Source of the DNA: Chondromyces crocatus
Lineage (GTDB): Bacteria; Myxococcota_A; Polyangia; Polyangiales; Polyangiaceae
Reading direction: 5' to 3'
Assembly (NCBI RefSeq): GCF_001189295.1
Contig: NZ_CP012159.1
Span: 1,936,001 to 2,000,000 of the forward strand
DNA length: 64,000 nt
Of this stretch, positions 53,204 through 61,043 are shown one piece after another. Every line of letters starts with the position of its first letter. Position 1 is the first letter of the stretch. The translations under genes were made by a program, and so were the position numbers. Below the pieces are notes generated by a model. That model made no database searches. It was not told where the DNA came from and saw only the letters and a program-made list of their open reading frames with translations.

Positions 53204-54097
53204 TCAGCGCTTCAGCCCCACCGCCCCGCGCTTCGCACCTCGCGCGCCCGCGTCTTGCTGCGCGAGGCGGCCCTGCGCATGCGCGAGCCCGCTCTGCAGC
53301 GTGCCGTGGGTGACGACGCGACCGAGATCCACCTCGAGGTGCACCAGCGTCTTCGCGATCTCCGGACCGATCCCCACCAGCGCGCACGCGCAACCGAGCA
53401 GCTCCACGGCCTTCACGGCCTTCACGATGTAGTGGGCGATCGCCGTATCGATGATGGGCACACCGGTCAGATCGAGGAGCAGGAACCGCGCCTGATCCCG
53501 CGCCACCGACTCCATCAGGTTCTCCAGCGCCAGCGCTGCGCGCAGGTGGCTGATCTCCCCGATCACCGGCATGAGCAGGATCCCCTCCCAGATCTGCAAG
53601 ACCGGCATCGCCATGCGATCGATCAGCGTCGCTTGCGCATCGATCGTCGCCTGCTGCTTCAGGTGATCGGCCTCGAGCCGCTCCGCCTCCTGGAGCCGCT
53701 CCTTCATCCTCGTCACGTCGGTGATGATCCCGCAGAGCCCGGCGACCTCGCCTGCTTCGTCCCGCAGCGGGAACTTCCGCGTCCAGATCGTCCTCAGCGC
53801 CCCTTCGGCGTTCGTCACCACCTCCTCGTTCTCGTCCGGCGCACCCGAGGCGAACACCCGATCGTCGTGCTCCCAGAAGACCGTCGCCTCCTCCGCCGGG
53901 TGGTAGTCCGGATCGCTGCGCCCGAGGAGCTCCTCGGCCTCGCGCCCGTGCAGCCCGCAGTAGGCCTCGTTCACCGCGATCCAGCGGTGCTGTCGGTCCT
54001 TGACGAAGATGGGATCCGGGATGGTGTCGATGACCCGCTGCAAGAACTCGGCGGGCCCCCAGGTCGCATGGTCGAGAAACCGACGTAGGGCGGGCAT
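53204..54097 (-). CDS. PAS-STAS protein, RsbR-like
   Basis: 297 aa from the ATG at 54097; an in-frame ATG at 54175 would add 26 residues. PAS domain at about 18-133 ('IDTIPDPIFVKDRQHRWIAVNEAYCGLHG', PAC-like 'WTRKFPLRDEAGEV'). A coiled coil at 135-165 follows, then a STAS domain with 'LLLDLTGVPIIDTAIAHYIVKA', whose Thr (near 216) matches the phosphorylated Thr of RsbR/RsbS stressosome proteins. It probably senses a small ligand and signals by phosphorylation. The partner (RsbT-like kinase) is not adjacent; PK4 is the next gene. Confidence 0.88.
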   Translation of the reverse strand: MPALRRFLDHATWGPAEFLQRVIDTIPDPIFVKDRQHRWIAVNEAYCGLHGREAEELLGRSDPDYHPAEEATVFWEHDDRVFASGAPDENEEVVTNAEGALRTIWTRKFPLRDEAGEVAGLCGIITDVTRMKERLQEAERLEADHLKQQATIDAQATLIDRMAMPVLQIWEGILLMPVIGEISHLRAALALENLMESVARDQARFLLLDLTGVPIIDTAIAHYIVKAVKAVELLGCACALVGIGPEIAKTLVHLEVDLGRVVTHGTLQSGLAHAQGRLAQQDAGARGAKRGAVGLKR

Positions 54098-54308
54098 GGA
54101 ACTGTTCTTACCGGTCCCCGCGCAAGGGGGCGCGGCAAATCCGGTGAGCCGCCATGGCTTGGTGGACGGCATCACCCATGCTGCGTCTGCGGCGCGCGGG
54201 TTGCCGTCGACGACATCCCCGCGCGCTCCCTACACGGCGTCGAGCACGACCGCCGCGACGCCGATCGACCTCACCGCGCCTGTGCGGGACGTCGCGCGTG
54301 ACCGCGGA

Positions 54309-54779
54309 TCAGTTGCCGCACAGGTTGCCCTCGTCACACGAGAGAGGGCAGACGTCGCAGACGACGCACCCCGAGAGGTTGTCGTAGTCGGTCTCTCCCT
54401 CGGGGTAGGTGTCGTAGCAGTCATCGATGCAGGCGTCGTCCTCGCAGTCGTTGACGCAGGTGTTGAGCGACGCACACGACGTGTTGTTGGTGCACGCCGT
54501 GACGAACGCCGCGCAGGGACCGGTGAGCGCGCAGAGCCCGCACCCCTCGTCGGGCGAGCAGACCATGGTCTCGTCATCGGTACACGTGTTCGTGGTGGTC
54601 GTGGTCGTCGTCGTGGTCGTCGTGCCCGTGGTGGTGATGGTGGTCGTCGTCGTGGTCCCCGGCGTCGGGTCCTCGTCACCATCGCTCCCGCTTCCCACGA
54701 TCACACACGCCGCGCTGCTGAGCATGATGGCCGTCAGCGCCACCGCTGCGAACCCAGTTCCACGATTCTCGTTCTTCAT
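54309..54779 (-). CDS. Poly-Thr linker, Cys-rich lipoprotein 1
   Basis: 156 aa from the ATG at 54779 (AGGAAGAG upstream); the longer frame to 54932 is rejected. Lipobox S-S-A-A-C (Cys25), a Thr-rich linker of about 30 residues encoded by GTC/GTG runs on the + strand, and a Cys-rich module: 'CSPDEGCGLCALTGPCAAFV', 'CASLNTCVNDCEDDACIDDC', 'CVVCDVCPLSC'. Paralogue of 55281-55790 and 58379-58867 and it shares their upstream element (see 54896-55075). Probably surface-exposed and disulfide-rich. Confidence 0.9.
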   Translation of the reverse strand: MKNENRGTGFAAVALTAIMLSSAACVIVGSGSDGDEDPTPGTTTTTTITTTGTTTTTTTTTTTNTCTDDETMVCSPDEGCGLCALTGPCAAFVTACTNNTSCASLNTCVNDCEDDACIDDCYDTYPEGETDYDNLSGCVVCDVCPLSCDEGNLCGN

Positions 54780-54895
54780 CTCGTCTCTTCCTTTCTGCCG
54801 CACCAGCCGTCTCTCTCTCCAGCGCAGCCAGGAGGCCCGACCCTCATGCGGCGTCGTGCTCCTCGTCGCGACCCACCAGACTGGAATCACGTGCC

Positions 54896-55075
54896 GTGAG
54901 CAGGGCTCCGAGCATACCCGAGAACCTCGCATCCCACGCGCAGGAACACGCCCTGAAGTGTGCTTTCTCCCCTCGCCATGGTGCGCTCGATGTCGTCTCT
55001 CGCATCACAACCGTTGCATGCGGCGTGAGCACGCGAAACGGTGGAGCAGGAAACAGTCATCGTGCAGGCACGGAC
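54896..55075. other. Upstream element of lipoprotein 1, duplicated
   Basis: This segment (GAGCATACCCGAGAACCTCGC ... GCGAAACGGTGGAGCAGGAAACAG) aligns with 55920-56095 upstream of lipoprotein 2. The element, not only the gene, was duplicated, so it likely carries the promoter or leader. The rest of 54780-55280 holds two simple repeats and no gene. Confidence 0.65.
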
Positions 55076-55115
55076 ACGACGATGACGCCGTCCGCACCCC
55101 TTGCGCAAGCGGCAC

Positions 55116-55145
55116 GGCGATACGGCACACGGCGATACGGCACAC
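55116..55145. repeat. 15-bp repeat, two copies
   Basis: GGCGATACGGCACAC twice in tandem, with a partial third copy just before. Confidence 0.8.
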
Positions 55146-55200
55146 GACGACACGCCATGGCAGCGGCGTCATGCACTGCTCCGCTCGCTCCCCGCTACGG

Positions 55201-55260
55201 CGCCTGCACCTGCACCTGCGCCTGCGCCTGCGCCTGCACCTGCGCCTGCGCCTGCGCCTG
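55201..55260. repeat. Ten hexanucleotide repeats C(G/A)CCTG
   Basis: Exactly ten 6-bp units immediately after the stop of lipoprotein 2. A slippage-prone simple repeat. Confidence 0.9.
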
Positions 55261-55280
55261 ACGTCGTGCTTCACCTCATG

Positions 55281-55790
55281 TCACGGAGCGCAAGCCGCCT
55301 GGTTGTCGGCATCGCAGGCGAGAGGACACACGTCGCAGACGACGCACAGCGCGATGTCCTCATAGGCGGACTCACCGTCGGGAAGGCCCTCGTAGCAGTC
55401 GTCGATGCACCCGTCGTCGTTGCATGCGTTGATGCAGCTGTTGAGCGCTGCACACGACAGGTCGTTGAGGCACGCAGCGACGTAGGACGCGCAAGGCCCG
55501 TTGACTGCACAGAGCCCGCACGCTTCCGTGGGCGAACACGCCAGGTTGCCGGCATCGAAGCATTCCCCCGACGTGGTCGTGGTCGTCCCGGGGTCCGTCC
55601 AGGTGGTGGTCGTCGACGTCCCTGGCGTGGTCGTCGTCCACGTGGGGGTGCTCGTGGTCGTGCTCGTCCCTGGGGTCGAGGTGTCGCCTCCATCCCCCTT
55701 CTCCACGACGATCATGCACGTCGCGCTGCTGAGCACGATCGCGGCCCACCCGACCACCGCAAACCCGCTCCCTCGATGCTCGAAGCTCAT
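55281..55790 (-). CDS. Poly-Thr linker, Cys-rich lipoprotein 2
   Basis: 169 aa from the ATG at 55790 (AAGGGAG upstream). Lipobox S-S-A-T-C (Cys25), Thr/Pro/Trp linker, then the same module as lipoprotein 1: 'CSPTEACGLCAVNGPCASYV', 'CAALNSCINACNDDGCIDDC', 'CVVCDVCPLACD' and a final CAP. Its 450-bp upstream region repeats that of lipoprotein 1. Confidence 0.9.
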   Translation of the reverse strand: MSFEHRGSGFAVVGWAAIVLSSATCMIVVEKGDGGDTSTPGTSTTTSTPTWTTTTPGTSTTTTWTDPGTTTTTSGECFDAGNLACSPTEACGLCAVNGPCASYVAACLNDLSCAALNSCINACNDDGCIDDCYEGLPDGESAYEDIALCVVCDVCPLACDADNQAACAP

Positions 55791-56242
55791 CCGTTTCTCC
55801 CTTTCTGCGGACCCGACTCCTGCGGAACCCGACGGCCCTTCCTGCCAGCGCCGCCAGGGAGCCGACCCCCTCACGCCGTGTCGTGCTCCTCGCCGCAGCC
55901 TTTCAGACGGAATCCGCGCCCCATGCAGGCGCCGAGCATACCCGAGCCCCTCGCTTCCACGCGCGCGAACACACCGTGAAGGAGAGCTCTCCTCGCTCCG
56001 ATCGCGGCGCGACATCGCCACTCGTCGCGATCGACACGAGAAGAGCGAACGAGCGAAACGCTGGAGCAGAAACAAATTCCGTGCAGGCGTAAAAGCTCGC
56101 ATCCATCGGCTGCACCATCGCGCCGCCCTGCGGTGAGCCTCGAAGCCTGCTGCACGAACCTCTGGACCCTCTCTCGCCGCCAGAACCTCTTTCGTCAGCG
56201 ACACGCCCCGTCGTCAGCGACTCGACGCGTCGCCTTCACCCC
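55791..56242. other. Intergenic with duplicated upstream element
   Basis: No gene. Positions 55920-56095 match 54896-55075. The remaining 150 bp near the Cys-rich lipoprotein stop show nothing recognisable. Confidence 0.6.
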
Positions 56243-57274
56243 TCACCCCCCACCGCCTGCTCCTCCAGACCCGCTTGCCCCTCCAGCGCCGCTTGCTCCT
56301 GCAGCGTCCGGACACGTGGGATCGCAGCTTCCCATGCAACAGACATTCATCCCACTCGACCCGCAGGGCGTGCCATCGGGAGCGGGTTTCACACCACAGG
56401 CATTCGCATTGCACACGGCGACACGGCACGTCATCTGCGTCGTGCAGTGGCTGTCCTGGATGCAACCCACGCAGTTCCCTGCGTAGCAGACGCGGTTGGA
56501 GGGACAGGAGACTCCGTTTGGTCGCGGAGTGAAGGTGGGCGTCATCCCGACGCAGCTGTCTGCCGTGCACGGGTTGCCGTCATCCGGTGTCTCCCCAGGT
56601 GCCGCCACGACCACAGCCTGCCCCGCTCCGTTGCACTCGATCTTCCTGCAGTCCGTCGGGCTGTCATTGCTCACCGGCGTTCCGCTGGGCTTCGGGATGC
56701 CGATGCATTCGTAATTCTCACAGCGCGGCACCATGCACTCGTTCATCTGCTGACACTGCTCATCTCGCGCACAGCCGGTGCACGTACCGCTCACGCAACG
56801 CAGGCTCTGCTCCACCCCGCATTCGCTGCCATCGGCCTCGGCGACATGGCGCGGCACGCCGTTGACGCAGCTGTCGACCGTGCAATCGTTCCCGTCGTCG
56901 GGAACATCCTCGTCGTTCGCCTTCGAGATCGGCACACCCGCAGGGCCACAGACCACGTCCTGGCAGTCCCCGACTGGCGTCCCCACGACCGGCGTGCCCT
57001 CCGCGGCGAACGTCACGCGGCACGCCCCATCCACACACTGGTACGTCGCGCACGCCGTATCGGCGCTACAGGTGCAGACGCCGCTTCCGCCAGCGCCCCC
57101 CTGCCCACCAGCGCCTCCTCTTCCGCCCGTCCCGCTCGCGTCGCCGCCTGGAGGTGGCCCCTCCACCCGCTCGTAGTCCCCGTAGGACGAGAGCAGCGTG
57201 CAGGCCATCCCCGTGCTCATCACCGCGATCCAGCCCAGCAGCGCGATCCGGCCGACCATCGTTCCATGCTCCAT
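56243..57274 (-). CDS. Large Cys-rich repeat lipoprotein
   Basis: 343 aa. Its start overlaps the TPR-PEGA stop as TGATG, with GGAGGGG about 9 bases upstream. Lipobox T-G-M-A-C (Cys25) followed by T-L-L-S-S-Y-G-D-Y-E-R-V, the local lipoprotein motif. A Gly linker leads to four to five Cys-rich repeats with the 'DDGNDCTVDSCVNGVP' and 'DDGNPCTADSCVGMTP' pattern common in myxobacterial surface proteins. A Gly/Ser/Ala tail closes it. Extracellular binding is likely, specificity unknown. Confidence 0.88.
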   Translation of the reverse strand: MEHGTMVGRIALLGWIAVMSTGMACTLLSSYGDYERVEGPPPGGDASGTGGRGGAGGQGGAGGSGVCTCSADTACATYQCVDGACRVTFAAEGTPVVGTPVGDCQDVVCGPAGVPISKANDEDVPDDGNDCTVDSCVNGVPRHVAEADGSECGVEQSLRCVSGTCTGCARDEQCQQMNECMVPRCENYECIGIPKPSGTPVSNDSPTDCRKIECNGAGQAVVVAAPGETPDDGNPCTADSCVGMTPTFTPRPNGVSCPSNRVCYAGNCVGCIQDSHCTTQMTCRVAVCNANACGVKPAPDGTPCGSSGMNVCCMGSCDPTCPDAAGASGAGGASGSGGAGGGG

Positions 57275-58308
57275 CAGAACGTCCCCTCCACGCCCATCCA
57301 GCCTGGCGAGACGCGCAGCGCCACCGCGGGTCGCCCGTCACTCTTCGCAGGCCACAGCAGCAGTCCGACGCCGACCCCCGCTGCCACGCCTGCCACCACG
57401 AAGCTCACCGTGGACACGGCTCCCAGCGCGCCTGCCCGATCGTGGTGTTCCCCCCCGGCCCCGTCGTAGCACCTGAAGTCGAGGCACTCCTTCTCCATCG
57501 AGGCCGTCGCTCCCAGGGAGAGCGCCCCCGTCACGGCCCCCACCCCCACCGCGACCCCGGCCAGGCCAAAGGCGCCGACCGCCGGCAGCACGTTGCGTCT
57601 CGACGACCGAACGGCGCCGCTCTCCTCCGGCTCATCCACCACCGGCGTCCCGCGCTCCGACCCGGCTTCTGGCGTCGAGTGCGGCGAGCGCGTGGAGGAC
57701 GGCGCCAGAAGCCGCAGCGTGATCACGTGCCGGCGCCCCTCCTGGAGCGTCACCTTCTGCGTCACCGAGGCGCGACCTGGCGCCGTGGCGGTCACCGTGT
57801 GGATCCCCGGGTCCAGCACCACCACACGTCGCTCCGACGCACGACCATCGATCACCAGCCGCACCTGGTCCGCCGGCGCCCCGGTCACGCTCACCTGCAA
57901 CGACGGCAACCGAGGCAGCAGCGCCTCCAGCTCGACCTTCGCCTGTTCCTGCGTCTCGAAGAACGCCCTCGGCGCATAGAGCGCGAGCTTCTCGTCCACC
58001 ACCCGCAGGTAGTGTCGCCGGGCCTCTCGCAGACGACCGATCCTCGCATTGGCCTGCGCGAGCTTCAGCAAGATCGTCGGCGCCGGGTACTTCGCGTGCG
58101 CTTCCTCGAAGGCGCGGATGGCCTCCTCGAACCGGCCTGCCTCGAAGTGCTCGAACCCTCGATCGGCGCTCGCCCGCGCCTCCTCCTTGGCCTGGTCGAG
58201 CGCGTCCAGCGACGCCTGCGTGGACTGCGCGTTCGCCTCCGAGCCACCCAGCCAGGCGCCGAGCAGCATGACCATCGTGGACCCCAGCGTGACCAATCCA
58301 GATCGCAT
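57274..58308 (-). CDS. TPR-PEGA membrane protein B
   Basis: 344 aa from the ATG at 58308 (GGAG upstream). Signal peptide to about 27. Two TPR-like units at 45-100 ('HFEAGRFEEAIRAFEEAHAKY', 'KLAQANARIGRLREARRHY'), a PEGA domain at about 130-200 ('GAPADQVRLVIDGRASERRVVVLDPG'), and two membrane segments around a loop with C-L-D-F-R-C-Y-D. It ends W-M-G-V-E-G-T-F. A paralogue of 59983-60999 and 62967-63989. Coupled to the Cys-rich lipoprotein through a 1-base overlap. Confidence 0.9.
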   Translation of the reverse strand: MRSGLVTLGSTMVMLLGAWLGGSEANAQSTQASLDALDQAKEEARASADRGFEHFEAGRFEEAIRAFEEAHAKYPAPTILLKLAQANARIGRLREARRHYLRVVDEKLALYAPRAFFETQEQAKVELEALLPRLPSLQVSVTGAPADQVRLVIDGRASERRVVVLDPGIHTVTATAPGRASVTQKVTLQEGRRHVITLRLLAPSSTRSPHSTPEAGSERGTPVVDEPEESGAVRSSRRNVLPAVGAFGLAGVAVGVGAVTGALSLGATASMEKECLDFRCYDGAGGEHHDRAGALGAVSTVSFVVAGVAAGVGVGLLLWPAKSDGRPAVALRVSPGWMGVEGTF

Positions 58309-58378
58309 CGTCGCTCCCTCGCTCCACCGAGGCCACCTCTTCGCCCCTCGACGCTGGCCCCGTGACCCGCTCACCCCT

Positions 58379-58867
58379 TCAAGGTGCACAAGCTGGTTCG
58401 TTGGCCGCTCGACAGGCGAGTGGACAGACCTCGCAGAAAACGCATCGCAGGAGGGTCTCGTAGGGGGCGACGCCACCCGGATGAGCCAGGTAACAAGCGT
58501 CAGGGCATCCGTCGTCCCCTGCGGGGCACTCGTTGAGACAGTCGTTGAGCGCGACGCACTCCGCGTCATTGATGCAGGCCAGGAGCTGCGTGTGGCACAC
58601 CTCCGTGATCGCGCAGCTGGCACAGGGGTCCGTGAAGGTGCACTCCTGATCTGCGCCGTCCTGACACCGGCTCGTGGGCGTCGTCGTCGGTGTCGTCGTC
58701 ATGGAGGTCGTCGTCGTGGAGGTCGTCGTCGTGGAGGTCGTCGTCGTGCCCGAAGAGCCATCCTCCTCCGCATGATCGACCACCACGATCGCGCACGCCG
58801 TGCTCCCGAGCGCGAGCGCGAGCCACCCGGCCACCGCAAACCCACCCCCCTGAACGCCCAGCGTCAT
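58379..58867 (-). CDS. Poly-Thr linker, Cys-rich lipoprotein 3
   Basis: 162 aa from the ATG at 58867 (GAGG upstream); a longer frame to 59047 is rejected. Lipobox G-S-T-A-C (Cys25), Thr/Ser linker with repeats on the + strand (GTCGTGGAG), then the Cys module: 'CTFTDPCASCAITEVC', 'CVALNDCLNECPAGDDGCPDAC', 'CVFCEVCPLAC' and CAP end. The most diverged of the three. It lies 70 bp upstream of TPR-PEGA B, which may read as one operon. Confidence 0.9.
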   Translation of the reverse strand: MTLGVQGGGFAVAGWLALALGSTACAIVVVDHAEEDGSSGTTTTSTTTTSTTTTSMTTTPTTTPTSRCQDGADQECTFTDPCASCAITEVCHTQLLACINDAECVALNDCLNECPAGDDGCPDACYLAHPGGVAPYETLLRCVFCEVCPLACRAANEPACAP

Positions 58868-59173
58868 CCGCGCCTCACCCTCGCATGTACCGAACCCACT
58901 TTCCCCGGCCGTCGACCCACCAGGGCTGCTCAGGTCGAGCCTAACGTCGTTTGCGACGATGTGTCGCCTTCTCTGAACGATCCCACCGTCGATCCACCGA
59001 GCGCAGAGCGTCGAGCGCCGAGAGGGGTCACGGCAGCGTGACGTCACGAGCGGTGGTCAGGTCGTCAGCAGAGACGGCCTCCTCTCCGCGCACTTCGCTC
59101 GCTCATCGAGCGTTCGCTCCAGCGAGGTGGCCTTGACGCCACCGTTCGTGGGGGGGCGCGCTGTCGCTCGATC
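58868..59173. other. Intergenic, no gene seen
   Basis: Between lipoprotein 3 and cupredoxin lipoprotein B. No clear promoter, repeat or gene. Confidence 0.4.
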
Positions 59174-59983
59174 CTAGGGGACGATGAACAGCGCCCCCGT
59201 CATGCCACCCAGCGCATGCGGGACGCAGTAGTAGGGATAGGTTCCGGTGAAGTTCAGGCTGATGATCCGTGACGTCCCCGAGTTCGTCACGTTGGCGAAC
59301 GGGCCGGTGGTTGCCGGTACGCGCGTCCCGTTCTCGACGACACCCCCTTGCAGCGGATGCCCGGAGAAGCTGCCGCTGATGGTGAGTTCCGTGCCCTGTG
59401 ACACCTTGAGGCATCTCGGGACGTAGTTGCTCCCATGCACGCCACCGAACTCGATGGTCACTGTCGACATGAGCGTCCAGTCCAGGGCGTTGTCGAGATC
59501 GCAGCCGTTCACTTCAGCCACGCATACGCTGCCGTGACACATGCCGCTCGAGCACTCGGCATCGCTACCGCAGGGGTCGCCGAGGCCACCACTGGAACCA
59601 CCGCCCGATCCGCCATCGCCACCGGAGCCCCCAGCACCACCGGAGCCCCCAGCACCACCGGAGCCCCCAGCACCACCGGAGCCCCCAGCACCGCCCGATC
59701 CGCCATCGCCACCGGAGCCTCCAGTGCCTCCAGCGCCAGTGCCTCCAGCGCCAGCGCCTCCAGCGCCTCCCATTCCACCCGCACCTCCAGAGCCCCCCAC
59801 GGAGGTCGACGATGGGCTCTCTGCACCACTCCCGCCGGCGCTCGCGTCGGCGTCTCCAGGGGCCAGCGCGTTCAACCGCTCATACTCATCGAGCCCCAGC
59901 AGACCCGTGCATCCTCCGCTCCCCACGCTCACCAGCAGCCATCCGGTGACGACGACCCCTCTGGCACCTCTCGTCCTCCCCAT
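59174..59983 (-). CDS. Cupredoxin lipoprotein B
   Basis: 269 aa; its start overlaps the TPR-PEGA A stop as TGATG with GGAGG 6-7 bases upstream. Lipobox G-S-G-G-C (Cys25) followed by T-G-L-L-G-L-D-E-Y-E-R-L, then a Gly/Ala/Ser linker of 18-bp DNA repeats (near 59600-59700). A small 'CGSDAECSSGMCHGSVC' module precedes a plastocyanin-like domain (165-269) with His in 'GHPLQGG' and Cys-x2-His-x4-Met in 'YYCVPHALGGM'. Complete type-1 copper site. The neighbouring kinase and TPR-PEGA suggest regulation or assembly linkage. Confidence 0.9.
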   Translation of the reverse strand: MGRTRGARGVVVTGWLLVSVGSGGCTGLLGLDEYERLNALAPGDADASAGGSGAESPSSTSVGGSGGAGGMGGAGGAGAGGTGAGGTGGSGGDGGSGGAGGSGGAGGSGGAGGSGGAGGSGGDGGSGGGSSGGLGDPCGSDAECSSGMCHGSVCVAEVNGCDLDNALDWTLMSTVTIEFGGVHGSNYVPRCLKVSQGTELTISGSFSGHPLQGGVVENGTRVPATTGPFANVTNSGTSRIISLNFTGTYPYYCVPHALGGMTGALFIVP

Positions 59984-60999
59984 CAGAACCTCCCCTGCAG
60001 ACCGATCCAGCCCGGCGCCACGCGCACCCCTGCTTGCACCTGCGGCTTCTCCCCGGCGGGCCAGAGCAGCAACGTCACCCCCGCCGCCGCGGCCACGCCC
60101 CCCACCACGAAACCCACCGTCGCGATCGTCCCCAGCGTGCTCGCGCGATCGTAGGCGTCACCTCCCGCATCGTCGAAGCAGCGGCCTCCGACACATTCCT
60201 CGTCGAGCTGACCCGCAGCGCCCATCGCGAGCACCCCGGTCACCGTCCCCACCCCCAACCCGATCGCCGCGAGCCCGAACGCCCCGAGCGCCGGCGTCAC
60301 GAAGCCCCTTCTCCCCTCCGGACTCGTCGACACGGGCGACGACGCTTGGTGGGTCACCGAGTTCGTCTCCGCCGACGAAACACCCGCAGGTGGCGCTGGC
60401 GCCTTCAACGCCAGCACGACCCGCTCCTTCGCCCTCTCGGCGAGGTCGAGCGTCTGCGTCACCGTCACCCGGCCTGGCGCAGCCGCCGTCACCGTGTGCT
60501 CGCCCGGGTTCATCGCCTGCACGCCAGCCTGCGCGGCACGCCCGTCCACCAGCACCGAGATCCGATCCGCCGGGGCGCCCGTCACCACCACCTCGACCCT
60601 CGGGATGCGCGGCGTCAGCGCCTCGATCCCCGCCTTTGCTTGCGCTTGCGCATCGAAGAACACCTTGGGGGCGTAGTGGGTGAGCTGCTCGTCGAGCACC
60701 CGCTGATACGAAGCCCGTGCCTCGATCAGCCGACCCAGGTTCTCCTGCGCCTGCGCGATCTTCACGATGAACGTGGGCGCCTGGTAGGCCCGGTGAGCCT
60801 CCTCGAACGACCGGATCGCCTCCTCGTACTGCTCCGCGGTGAACTGCTCCATGCCCCGCTCCGCGGAGGCCTTCGCCGTGGCCTTTGCTTGCTCGATGGC
60901 TTCGAGCGACGCCGGTTGCGCGTGCGCGGGGGGCGCGAGGCCGACCGCGAAGAACGCTGCCTGAACGGTCAATCCCACCGTGATCCATCGTGCGCGCAT
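59983..60999 (-). CDS. TPR-PEGA membrane protein A
   Basis: 338 aa from the ATG at 60999: AAGGAG lies 6 bases upstream of it and abuts the other candidate ATG at 61005. Signal peptide to about 27 (PPAHAQ). TPR-like units at 45-100, PEGA at about 130-200 ('GAPADRISVLVDGRAAQAGVQAMNPGEH'), two membrane segments around C-V-G-G-R-C-F-D, end W-I-G-L-Q-G-R-F. It sits 44 bp downstream of PK5 and is coupled to cupredoxin lipoprotein B. Confidence 0.9.
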   Translation of the reverse strand: MRARWITVGLTVQAAFFAVGLAPPAHAQPASLEAIEQAKATAKASAERGMEQFTAEQYEEAIRSFEEAHRAYQAPTFIVKIAQAQENLGRLIEARASYQRVLDEQLTHYAPKVFFDAQAQAKAGIEALTPRIPRVEVVVTGAPADRISVLVDGRAAQAGVQAMNPGEHTVTAAAPGRVTVTQTLDLAERAKERVVLALKAPAPPAGVSSAETNSVTHQASSPVSTSPEGRRGFVTPALGAFGLAAIGLGVGTVTGVLAMGAAGQLDEECVGGRCFDDAGGDAYDRASTLGTIATVGFVVGGVAAAAGVTLLLWPAGEKPQVQAGVRVAPGWIGLQGRF

Positions 61000-61043
61000 C
61001 CTCATCTCCTTCGTGACCCGACCTCGGCGTTCTGGGCTACCGA

